NCBI GenBank assembly: GCA_002499085.1
Contig: DAKD01000027.1
Location: 79,772 to 95,717 of the forward strand
DNA: 15,946 nt
Reading direction: 5' to 3'
From: Methanomassiliicoccales archaeon UBA280
GTDB lineage: Archaea > Thermoplasmatota > Thermoplasmata > SG8-5
Shown: positions 1-5,721 of the stretch, in pieces
Layout: each line of letters begins with the position of its first letter
How positions within the stretch are numbered: the first letter of the stretch is position 1
Program-made: the position numbers and the translations under genes
Notes under the pieces: generated by a model
Database searches by the model: none
Told to the model about the DNA's origin: nothing
The model's input: the letters and a program-made list of their open reading frames with translations, nothing else

Positions 1-19
1 CTTCTGAAATTCGGCCTGT

Positions 20-60
20 CGGTGCCTAGCAATAACAATATACCGGAGTGCTAGGCACCG
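20..60. repeat. Perfect 11-bp inverted repeat at the SRP RNA 3' end
   Basis: CGGTGCCTAGC at 20-30 is the exact reverse complement of GCTAGGCACCG at 50-60, with a 19-nt spacer. The 50-60 arm is also the 3' strand that closes the SRP RNA terminal helix, so the distal arm repeats the sequence of the RNA's own 5' strand. It may act in 3'-end processing or termination. That role is inference; the repeat itself is directly visible. Confidence 0.7.
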
Positions 61-357
61 ATCTTGTCGCCAGCACATGCAGAAGGAGGGTACGCCGCTT
101 CTCGGCCCCGCCACCCCGTGAGCGTTGGTAGTAAACGGTAAGGCTGCTCCCGTCAGGACCTGACCCGATTTCCGTGACCAAGCCGGCTTACGCCGCCCTC
201 CGGCTGCGTCCGTCCGGCACCTCCAGCCCCACGGGACAGGGCCTCATCGTTGCGATGTGTTCCGCCTGCATATCTGATACGCCGCAATCGGCCGTCACCC
301 CCGCTGAAGACGGTTTCGGTGTATAAGGGGACGCCTACCCCCCCGGTTAGCCTAGCA
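48..357 (-). ncRNA. ffs: Signal recognition particle RNA (archaeal 7S RNA)
   Basis: RNA scaffold of the signal recognition particle, which binds SRP54 and SRP19 and targets ribosomes making secreted or membrane proteins. Read on the minus strand, the S-domain helix 8 signature GGTCAGGTCC...GGGAGCAGCC lies at about 142-164, followed by TTACC. A GGC-GTAA-GCC hairpin at 185-194 fits the helix 6 GNAR loop that binds SRP19. The 5' end GCTAGGC (355-349) pairs with GCCTAGC (56-50) as the terminal helix of archaeal 7S RNAs, and the 5' domain shows the typical G-run then CGTCCCC. The length of about 310 nt is normal for Archaea. Oddity: the position of the usual helix 8 GGAA tetraloop reads UGAC. Ends are set by the terminal helix and the TATA distance, so they are good to a few bases. 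Confidence 0.93.
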
Positions 358-378
358 TTGCATATTAAGATGTGGGGA

Positions 379-386
379 TATTTAAA
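379..386 (-). promoter_or_regulatory. TATA box of the SRP RNA gene
   Basis: On the minus strand this reads TTTAAATA, a canonical archaeal TATA box. Its centre lies about 26 nt upstream of the inferred RNA 5' end near 357. Confidence 0.75.
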
Positions 387-419
387 CCTTGGGCAATTGG
401 ATTTTCGAGCAGGGGTGGG

Positions 420-478
420 TGAGCTTTTTTCTATTTCCAAATTTTTCTTTTTGGTGAACCCACTCCGGCGCAGAAAAT
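420..478. other. A/T-tract hairpin between the two SRP-like promoters
   Basis: GTGGGT (near 415-420) and ACCCAC (near 456-461) can pair around a loop rich in T-runs on the plus strand. It lies between the short SRP-like unit and the SRP promoter and could end transcription reading in from upstream. No coding sequence is evident here. Confidence 0.3.
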
Positions 479-481
479 CCT

Positions 482-530
482 GAAAAAGAAAAACTTGGGG
501 ACGCTGCTACCCCCCCGGTTAGCCTAGCGA
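482..530 (-). ncRNA. Short SRP-5'-end-like RNA (partial 7S duplicate)
   Basis: The 5' end of the SRP RNA is repeated here on the same strand: GCTAGGCTAACCG, then seven G, then TAGCAGCGTCCCC, which differs from the SRP copy by a 2-nt insertion. The S domain is absent. After the G4/C4 hairpin the strand runs into TTTTTCTTTTT (about 492-482), a plausible archaeal U-rich terminator, so a transcript of about 45-50 nt is predicted. Its TATA box sits exactly as far from the GCTAGGC start as in the SRP gene (both elements are shifted by 172 bp). It could be a functional small RNA that mimics the SRP Alu domain, or a relic of duplication; transcription cannot be judged from sequence. Confidence 0.55.
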
Positions 531-550
531 TATATACTAACATATGGGAT

Positions 551-558
551 TATTTAAA
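551..558 (-). promoter_or_regulatory. TATA box of the short SRP-like RNA
   Basis: Reads TTTAAATA on the minus strand, exactly 172 bp from the SRP TATA box and with identical spacing to the GCTAGGC start. Being near-palindromic, it could also fire on the plus strand towards about 580. Confidence 0.6.
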
Positions 559-599
559 GTTTGGTAATAGGGTTCAGGGCTAGGGTCTAGGGACTGGAA

Positions 600-624
600 C
601 TTGCCTGGCCGGGCGCTAGGCAAG
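600..624. other. Hairpin CTTGCCT / AGGCAAG
   Basis: CTTGCCT (600-606) and AGGCAAG (618-624) form a perfect 7-bp stem with an 11-nt GC-rich loop whose GC steps can extend it. It lies immediately before structured element A. Its function is unknown. Confidence 0.5.
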
Positions 625-628
625 AATT

Positions 629-850
629 GAATGCGGCTCCCAACAATCAATCCCGAAGCATTCCCCCCCGACAACAATCCACTGGCATTATCGAGGGTCA
701 TGACAGTATAGAACGATGTGTTGGCAATTAGTAGATTCGGCAACGATATCTCAATGCATACAAGAATCTGCTGTGGGTAATCGTTTTGATGACGTATTCT
801 CCCATCCGTTGGCCGGTAATTCCACCATTTTGATAGCAATGAATTACCGG
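629..850. repeat. Structured repeat element, copy A (possible ncRNA)
   Basis: A gene-free stretch sharing architecture and patches of sequence with 7642-7891. It opens with a GAATGC...GCATTC hairpin (629-634 with 658-663), followed by a CGACAACAAT block (669-678) and an ATCGAGGG patch. It ends in the perfect 10-bp arms CCGGTAATTC (813-822) and GAATTACCGG (841-850) around an 18-nt loop that matches copy B at 15 of 18 positions. Transcription on the plus strand is favoured by copy B, which has a well-placed TATA box; copy A has none at the equivalent spot. Candidates are a structured RNA family or a small non-autonomous mobile element. Confidence 0.6.
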
Positions 851-890
851 TTCACCGTTCGTACCAATCGGTTCAACGTTTGTATCAAAA
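849..890 (+). promoter_or_regulatory. 21-bp tandem direct repeat beside a TATA box (operator candidate)
   Basis: Two copies of a 21-bp unit, both starting GGTTCA and sharing CGTT.GTA.CAA, lie head to tail at 849-869 and 870-890 and match at 16 of 21 positions. The period is two helical turns, so a bound dimer pair would sit on one DNA face. It directly abuts the TATA-like TATATA at 895-900 ahead of the surface-protein gene, which suggests an activator or repressor site. This is inferred from position only. Confidence 0.5.
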
Positions 891-892
891 TC

Positions 893-900
893 AGTATATA
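893..900 (+). promoter_or_regulatory. TATA box of the surface-protein gene
   Basis: AGTATATA lies about 38 nt before the ATG at 935, which predicts a leader of roughly a dozen bases. GGTGAT at 924-929 matches the 16S 3' end (ATCACC) and serves as ribosome binding site. Confidence 0.55.
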
Positions 901-934
901 GGCAAACCCCTGTTTTTGCTCCGGTGATAAAAAC

Positions 935-2377
935 ATGAACAAATGGTTCGCGATAATAATCGGGCTGGCAATGTTGACTGCGGCGCCACTGAGCGTCATG
1001 GCCCAGACCTCTGAGCCGGCACCCGAACCTGAGGACCCTTTCCAGTATTCCGACCCGTACGTATGGGATTATAATTACACTGAACCATATTGGTACTATT
1101 GGCCGGAGCCCAGTGGCTTCAACTATTCGGACGGTTTTGCCAACGGCACATATGTGGACTTCATGCTGAATGAAGCAACGGGCACGGTAACTGAATACAC
1201 AACCACGATTGTGGATTACAATTGGTATTACCCGATGGTTTATTCGGATGGGGACCGCATCGATGAGGCGGGCGGTTCAGGATACGCCTATGAATGGGGC
1301 CCAGAACCCACAGTATACACTGTAAATTTCTTCGACGCGATAACAATAGATGGGTTCATACCGAACGGCCATCCCATGGCTTTGGGGCAGTCCCTCGTGT
1401 ACATGGGGGAGAACGTGATGGTGACCCTTACCGACTATGACTACTCATCCATATATTACCAGTTCGGGGACGCAAACAGCACGATCGTATTCACTGTCCC
1501 GGAAGGCATTGAGATCTCTGATTCACCGCGCTACTATGACATATACGGTATTGAAACAGTGAATATCACTGGCCTTGATGATTCCTATTACGGCGTTGAC
1601 TCGTCAGGATCAGCCTCCGCCCCCGGTTATTGGGGGTACTATGAATGGGATGAGGCGTATCTCACTCTGGGAAACATATCCTGTTCAATATGGGTGGACC
1701 GCGGCTCTGTGGAGATAGTCGGCAGGCAAATTATCATACACACCCATTCAGGCGCCACGGTCAGCACGTCTTCCTGGCTGGACTACGGGTGGTCCTATGA
1801 CTACGCATACCTGGAGGGCTGGTACGGAGATGTGACGACTGACGATGACAGAGGCGCTCTGGCCGGCGCAATGGACCAGGGACTTGTGGCTGCCGTGGGA
1901 TACCTTTACGCCAACGAGGCGGGTATGCAGTACAACGACGTCAAGACCATGAACGACCCTACATTCCAGCTCGAGTTCAAGAACATTGAGCAGAACCGCT
2001 TCCAGGTCCAGGTAAGCTCGGACATAGAGGCGGGCAGGATTGTCACTTTGAATGTGAACAAGGAGGCGCTGAATGCAGAAAACATGGACGATGTCAGCGT
2101 CCTTTTTGACGATGAGGCCGTGAGAGGCTGCGGTTCCATAGAGGAACTTGTGGACCTTCAGGGCGGGACCGAGGCCGGCTATTACATGGTTTCCGGGACG
2201 AGCCAGAATACCATATTTGTCTATGTGCCGCATTTCTCCACCCACACCATAACAGTGAGCCTTGCAGGCTCGCAAATCGTCAGCATATTGCTGCCTGCGG
2301 CAATCGCGGCCGCCTTTGTCGCTGCTGCCGTAGGGTTGGTGTTTCTCCGGGGGAAGCGCCAGAAGGACAATCTCTGA
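935..2377 (+). CDS. Secreted, C-terminally anchored surface protein rich in Tyr/Trp
   Basis: I do not recognise a named family. The 480-aa protein starts with a clear signal peptide (residues about 1-23, ending VMAQ), so it is exported. Residues about 28-330 are strikingly rich in Tyr, Trp, Asp and Gly (patches such as YNYTEPYWYYWPE), with several N-x-S/T sequons. A more conserved-looking region at about 355-440 ends YVPHFSTHTITV; from memory, similar short beta-rich domains precede the anchor in other archaeal surface proteins. A hydrophobic segment at about 447-470 followed by RGKRQK forms a C-terminal membrane anchor with the bulk outside. The start is supported by the signal peptide, the GGTGAT ribosome site and the TATA box. 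Possible roles are envelope structure or adhesion. The gene ends just before a strong hairpin terminator and is probably monocistronic. Confidence 0.85.
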   Translation: MNKWFAIIIGLAMLTAAPLSVMAQTSEPAPEPEDPFQYSDPYVWDYNYTEPYWYYWPEPSGFNYSDGFANGTYVDFMLNEATGTVTEYTTTIVDYNWYYPMVYSDGDRIDEAGGSGYAYEWGPEPTVYTVNFFDAITIDGFIPNGHPMALGQSLVYMGENVMVTLTDYDYSSIYYQFGDANSTIVFTVPEGIEISDSPRYYDIYGIETVNITGLDDSYYGVDSSGSASAPGYWGYYEWDEAYLTLGNISCSIWVDRGSVEIVGRQIIIHTHSGATVSTSSWLDYGWSYDYAYLEGWYGDVTTDDDRGALAGAMDQGLVAAVGYLYANEAGMQYNDVKTMNDPTFQLEFKNIEQNRFQVQVSSDIEAGRIVTLNVNKEALNAENMDDVSVLFDDEAVRGCGSIEELVDLQGGTEAGYYMVSGTSQNTIFVYVPHFSTHTITVSLAGSQIVSILLPAAIAAAFVAAAVGLVFLRGKRQKDNL

Positions 2378-2388
2378 ATGAATTCAAT

Positions 2389-2430
2389 GCGGGGCAGCCT
2401 GCCTGTGTCCCCACAGGCAGGCTGCCCCGC
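2389..2430 (+). terminator. Perfect 19-bp hairpin terminator
   Basis: The arms at 2389-2407 and 2412-2430 are perfectly complementary over 19 bp with a TCCC tetraloop, followed by CCTCCTTTTCTC. It lies 12 nt after the surface-protein stop codon. A stem this long is unusual for archaeal termination, so it may also stabilise the mRNA 3' end. Confidence 0.75.
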
Positions 2431-2448
2431 CCTCCTTTTCTCATACCA

Positions 2449-2455
2449 TTTTATA
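2449..2455 (+). promoter_or_regulatory. TATA box for the membrane protein/wHTH pair
   Basis: TTTTATA lies about 37 nt ahead of the ATG at 2490, right after the upstream terminator. Confidence 0.5.
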
Positions 2456-2489
2456 GATGTAACTGCATTGAACCCCCGAGAGTATTGAA

Positions 2490-2756
2490 ATGGACGAACT
2501 CGAAGTTTTCCTTAGGCTGGCGTTTGCGGGGCTCGGAACGATAATGGCTTGCCTCACATTGGCATCCTGGGCAAGGACCAGGGAGCCAAAGGTCCTGCTT
2601 GCGGGATTGGGGTTCGGCATACTGGCCACGGAGGGCCTGCTCCTTGCGGGCGAAGTGTTCACGGACGACGCGGGCGGGTTGATTGGCCTGCCGTTGATGG
2701 TGGGGCTCAACTTCCTGGCCATGGTGTTCCTTTACCTTTCGGTGCTTAAAAGGTGA
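2490..2756 (+). CDS. Small three-helix membrane protein
   Basis: An 88-aa protein made almost wholly of three hydrophobic segments (residues about 8-26, 35-53 and 63-85) joined by short charged loops (ARTREPK, EVFTDDA). It should sit in the cytoplasmic membrane. No family or catalytic motif is recognised. It is followed without a gap by a tandem winged-helix regulator, and the GGTGAT next to its stop doubles as that gene's ribosome site, so the two are co-translated. In Archaea a small membrane protein beside a wHTH protein often forms a membrane sensor/regulator pair; that role is inferred from context. Confidence 0.8.
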   Translation: MDELEVFLRLAFAGLGTIMACLTLASWARTREPKVLLAGLGFGILATEGLLLAGEVFTDDAGGLIGLPLMVGLNFLAMVFLYLSVLKR

Positions 2757-2759
2757 TTG

Positions 2760-3281
2760 ATGGAAGATGATTTGCTGGCCCTTGACAGGAGGCGGATGAT
2801 TTTCCGCCATATATCAGGGAACCCGGGCACATATCTCAGGGAGATGGAGACTGCGCTCAACCTCAGCGTCGGTGACCTGCAGTACCATCTGGGCCAGCTG
2901 GAGAAGGGCGGGCTCATCCAGCCTCATGACGACGGCCGGCGGAAAGGGTATTTTGTGATTTCGGAGGTCCGGTATTTCGACAGGCAGGCCATATCCGTCA
3001 TCAGGATGCGCACGCCGAGAAGGATCATCATTCATCTGCTGACGCACCCGAATGCCACTTTCACAGAGATTCTGGCTGAATTCGGATTCACCAAAGGGGC
3101 GCTTTCTTTTCACATAAAAAGGCTGACGAAAGCCGGGATATTGCTCAGGGGCAGGGAGGACAGGGAGAGCACATTCAGAATTGCAGAGCCCGAGAGGATC
3201 GAGAACCTTCTGATCACCTACCGTGCCAGCATCGCGGACGAAGTCCTGGACAACCTGGTCGATACGCTCGCGCGCATCTAG
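2760..3281 (+). CDS. Tandem winged-helix transcriptional regulator
   Basis: A 173-aa cytoplasmic DNA-binding protein with two wHTH domains. The first (residues about 10-65) has a recognition-helix region LSVGDLQYHLGQLEKGGLI and a wing with DDGRRKGYF. The second (about 85-150) has FTKGALSFHIKRLTKAGIL and the wing GREDREST. The layout is typical of archaeal ArsR/MarR-like double-wHTH regulators. The ATG at 2760 is preferred over the TTG at 2757, which overlaps the upstream stop region; AGGTGAT at 2751-2757 is the ribosome site. It is translationally coupled to the membrane protein upstream. The ligand and targets are unknown. Confidence 0.85.
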   Translation: MEDDLLALDRRRMIFRHISGNPGTYLREMETALNLSVGDLQYHLGQLEKGGLIQPHDDGRRKGYFVISEVRYFDRQAISVIRMRTPRRIIIHLLTHPNATFTEILAEFGFTKGALSFHIKRLTKAGILLRGREDRESTFRIAEPERIENLLITYRASIADEVLDNLVDTLARI

Positions 3282-3308
3282 AGCGCGAGTGTGCTGTCTT
3301 GTTTTTCC
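3267..3308 (+). terminator. Hairpin and T-run terminator between convergent genes
   Basis: CTCGCGC (3267-3273) and GCGCGAG (3283-3289) form a 7-bp stem spanning the wHTH stop codon, followed by TGTCTTGTTTTT. It separates the wHTH gene from the oppositely directed flavoprotein gene, which ends at 3319. Confidence 0.6.
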
Positions 3309-3318
3309 AGCGGGACAA

Positions 3319-4533
3319 CTATTCCGTGCCTCTGAGTTCGGAAGCAAGCCCGGGGAAGAGTTCGAGCAACCTGGGAGTGTCCAAGGCCGGCCTGGCCTTT
3401 GCGACCGCGTTCTTGACCGTTATCGCGGCCGAAACATCGCCGACGAGATTGGCTCCCACCGGGATTCCGTCCCGGATTGCGAGGAGCGAGTAAGTGCCGC
3501 CCTCCGCCTTCTCAATCAGATTGACATTGTCTCCCTTTGGCATGAAGTCACCCGTGCTGAACACATCAACGCCCGCGACCTTGAGAAAGGTGGATGGAGC
3601 CATGCCTTTGAATGTCCCCGAACCACCTGCGGCATTTATGCCTGCCACCCTTCCCTGTTCGAGAGCTGCGGGCCACAGCCCGTAAACCACGCCCCTGTGC
3701 TCAGTCACATCGCCGGCGCCGAATATGTCGGGGTCGCTCGTGGCCATCCTGTCATCGACTGTCAATCCCTTGCCCACATCCAGCCCGGCCTCCTTTGGTA
3801 CCGCGAGATTGGGGCGCACGCCAGCAGATATCAGGACCGCCTCTGAGTCCAGGGTTTCACCGGATTCAAGCTCCACACCGGCGACTTTGGCCCCCCCGAG
3901 AATCCTGGCGATCTTCTCGCCGCAACGCACATCGATGCCGAGCGATTCTATCTTCGATTTCAACACGGCGCTTGCCTTCGGCGCGAGCTGACGCGGCAGA
4001 AGCCACCCGAAACCCTCCAGAACCGTGACCTTTGCTCCGAGTTTGTTCAGACCGGCTGCAAGCTCAATGCCCAGCAAACCGCCGCCTATGCAAACAGTTC
4101 TGATGCCGGGTTTGGCCCGCCGCAGTATGGTGTCCGCGTCCTGCAGTGTGCGGAGAGCCATCACGCCATCTATCTCCGTGCCGGGTATTGGAGGGATGAA
4201 TGGCGATGAGCCCGTTGCGATTATCAGTCTGTCATATTTCACTTGAGCCCCGGTTTCAAGGGTCGCGACGCGGCCTTTCCTATCGAGAGAGGCGACAATA
4301 CCGTGCACCATCCTTATTCTCCTTTGGGCATACCATTCGGCATCGCGGAGGTTGAGCTCTTCGGCGCCCACTTCACCGGCAATGTACCTTGTGAGGTTCA
4401 TGCGGTTGTACGGCAGGACTGGCTCCCCATAATAAAGAGTGATTTCTGCGTCTCCGGATGTGTCTCTGGCAGCCTCCGCGGCAGTCAATGCCGCAATTCC
4501 ACCGCCAATTATCAGTATTATCTCATTTGCCAT
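3319..4533 (-). CDS. FAD/NAD(P)-dependent oxidoreductase (NirB/rubredoxin-reductase type)
   Basis: A 404-aa flavoprotein that should move electrons between NAD(P)H and a small acceptor protein. Visible motifs: FAD-binding IIGGGIAA (8-15), the ATGSSP turn (106-111), NAD-binding IGGGLLG (149-155) and the second FAD site DIFGAGDV (269-276). The C-terminal part (about 305-404) fits the small domain found in NirB and rubredoxin/ferredoxin reductases. The paired redox cysteines of the lipoamide dehydrogenase branch are absent, so a disulfide reductase is unlikely. Start chosen at the methionine four residues before the beta-alpha-beta fold; a longer reading to 4644 adds 37 unlikely residues and overlaps the GNAT gene. 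It is last in an operon with a GNAT and a four-cysteine small protein, which might be its redox partner (speculative). It resembles nitrite reductase large subunits but has no iron-sulfur/siroheme half. Confidence 0.88.
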   Translation of the reverse strand: MANEIILIIGGGIAALTAAEAARDTSGDAEITLYYGEPVLPYNRMNLTRYIAGEVGAEELNLRDAEWYAQRRIRMVHGIVASLDRKGRVATLETGAQVKYDRLIIATGSSPFIPPIPGTEIDGVMALRTLQDADTILRRAKPGIRTVCIGGGLLGIELAAGLNKLGAKVTVLEGFGWLLPRQLAPKASAVLKSKIESLGIDVRCGEKIARILGGAKVAGVELESGETLDSEAVLISAGVRPNLAVPKEAGLDVGKGLTVDDRMATSDPDIFGAGDVTEHRGVVYGLWPAALEQGRVAGINAAGGSGTFKGMAPSTFLKVAGVDVFSTGDFMPKGDNVNLIEKAEGGTYSLLAIRDGIPVGANLVGDVSAAITVKNAVAKARPALDTPRLLELFPGLASELRGTE

Positions 4534-4588
4534 GTTTCCCGGTTTGAATCGCCCTCCGGCATAATAATGCTTGCCCTGGCTGCAAAGT

Positions 4589-5506
4589 TCAGCCGGACCA
4601 GCAGGACACATGGTTGATCGTTCCTGACTCGTCCCCTCCATCAAGGATCAGCCTGACCGAAACTCCTTGCTGTCTGTATCCCCGGGTATAGAACCATGTT
4701 ACGGCCGGCGGCGTTGCGTCGTATGACCTTATGAACACGCCTGACTTGCCGGCCAGCACTGCTGTTGCCTCGCAGGCGTCGAGCAAAACCTGCGCCTGGC
4801 CTATATCTTCCGCAACCAGGAGCTTCAGAACCGCGTTTCCACTTTCCTCGAACATCTCATGGGTGTGCACTATTGCATGGCCCGGAGAGTTTTCAGGGCC
4901 TGTTGCATATGCGCTCCCAAGACCGTATGCCTCAAGGCAGGAGAATTCGTTCGAATAATCGAGCCCGGGAAGTATCTTGTCCCAAAGGTTCCTGCAGGCA
5001 GCAATGTCCCCCCCAAGCGGTCTGACACCGGGCGGGAATGTTATTTCGGATTGCCTGGGATTCATGTTCCGGAACATGACATGTGACAGTGCTCTGGACC
5101 TGAATCCGAGCTTGTGGTAGAATGCTAAGTTTCGGTAGCTTCCCGCCATGGTCTCGCATCCGACTGTCTTGCAGCTCCGCGATCTCAGGTATTCGACCGA
5201 GCGCATGACAAGGGATTTGCCTATGCCTTTGTCCTGGAACCTGGGGTCAACCTCGAGGGGGCCGAACCAGCCGACTGATCCCCAAACATGGGAAATTATC
5301 GATCCCACAACCTTTCCATTCTCGGTTGCCAGGAAGCACCCTTCGGGTTCCTTCCCCAGGTAATACCCCATGTTTACCGCTGTGCGGCGCATCATCGGAA
5401 CCTGCGTGTTCCGTTCCCTGAAGAAGTGGTCCTGCCATACGAGGGCCTGCAGTTCGACTATTGCGGGAATGTCGGCGCTTTCCGCGACCCTGATGACCGG
5501 GCACAT
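4589..5506 (-). CDS. Double-domain GNAT N-acetyltransferase
   Basis: A 305-aa protein. The N-terminal domain (about 1-150) is a clear GNAT fold: motif A around LEVDPRFQDKGIGKSLV has the acetyl-CoA pyrophosphate loop QDKGIGK (91-97), and motif B shows NLAFYHKLGF. The C-terminal half (about 155-305) looks like a second, degenerate GNAT domain (YATGPENSPGHA, then FYTRGYRQQGVSVRL) without a good pyrophosphate loop, as in other tandem GNATs where one half is structural. The substrate cannot be told. The start follows the 43-aa gene by 9 nt, and the GAGG ribosome site overlaps that gene's stop codon, so the two are coupled. Confidence 0.87.
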   Translation of the reverse strand: MCPVIRVAESADIPAIVELQALVWQDHFFRERNTQVPMMRRTAVNMGYYLGKEPEGCFLATENGKVVGSIISHVWGSVGWFGPLEVDPRFQDKGIGKSLVMRSVEYLRSRSCKTVGCETMAGSYRNLAFYHKLGFRSRALSHVMFRNMNPRQSEITFPPGVRPLGGDIAACRNLWDKILPGLDYSNEFSCLEAYGLGSAYATGPENSPGHAIVHTHEMFEESGNAVLKLLVAEDIGQAQVLLDACEATAVLAGKSGVFIRSYDATPPAVTWFYTRGYRQQGVSVRLILDGGDESGTINHVSCWSG

Positions 5507-5515
5507 GGAATGGCC

Positions 5516-5647
5516 TCAATCTTTCTCATAATGATGGCAGTACTCGCAGATATTGCCCAAGGTCGGCTGCGAGGTCATGCCCCTGGTGCCGAGCCAACGG
5601 TCGCACCTGCCGTGCTGTGCCGGTATAAGACCCATTTTGCATGCCAT
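5516..5647 (-). CDS. 43-aa four-cysteine small protein (zinc-ribbon-like)
   Basis: A short gene with Cys at positions 3, 15, 34 and 37; the last pair is CEYC followed by HHYEKD. The protein begins MACKMGLIPAQHGRC. Four cysteines in 43 residues suggest a bound zinc or iron. I do not recognise the family. Supporting evidence: a TATA box on the same strand (5675-5682) predicts a transcript start near 5650, almost at the ATG; the stop overlaps the ribosome site of the GNAT gene 9 nt away; and the flavoprotein follows on the same strand. Possible roles are a metal-binding partner of the GNAT or an electron carrier for the flavoprotein. The spacing is not that of rubredoxin (two CxxC pairs). It could be spurious, but the operon fit argues against that. 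Confidence 0.6.
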   Translation of the reverse strand: MACKMGLIPAQHGRCDRWLGTRGMTSQPTLGNICEYCHHYEKD

Positions 5648-5674
5648 ATTAACATATCCTCAATGCGCGGAATG

Positions 5675-5682
5675 TATATGTA
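5675..5682 (-). promoter_or_regulatory. TATA box of the small protein-GNAT-flavoprotein operon
   Basis: Reads TACATATA on the minus strand, about 27 nt before the expected start beside the ATG at 5647, which implies a leaderless or near-leaderless mRNA. Confidence 0.5.
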
Positions 5683-5696
5683 GTTTTAGGCGAATC

Positions 5697-5703
5697 CATT
5701 TAA
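5697..5703 (+). promoter_or_regulatory. TATA-like box of the structured RNA
   Basis: CATTTAA lies about 25 nt before the first stem of the structured region, which begins at 5724. Confidence 0.45.
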
Positions 5704-5721
5704 CCTTGGCCCCCATAACAG

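Noticed and set aside
153..483. Open frames on both strands (95 aa minus, 77 aa plus)
   Set aside because: They lie over the SRP RNA and its promoter; composition is RNA-like and there is no ribosome site.
537..839. Two minus-strand frames with a similar N-terminus MLS(K/E)WWNYRP (here and 7662-7880)
   Set aside because: The shared peptide comes from the repeated palindrome; after it the frames do not resemble each other. Better explained as a repeated DNA/RNA element.
1748..2275. 175-aa frame opposite the surface-protein gene
   Set aside because: A shadow of a gene with a clear signal peptide, anchor and promoter.
4534..4644. 37-residue N-terminal extension of the flavoprotein
   Set aside because: It overlaps the GNAT gene's 3' end and precedes the normal start just before the FAD motif.
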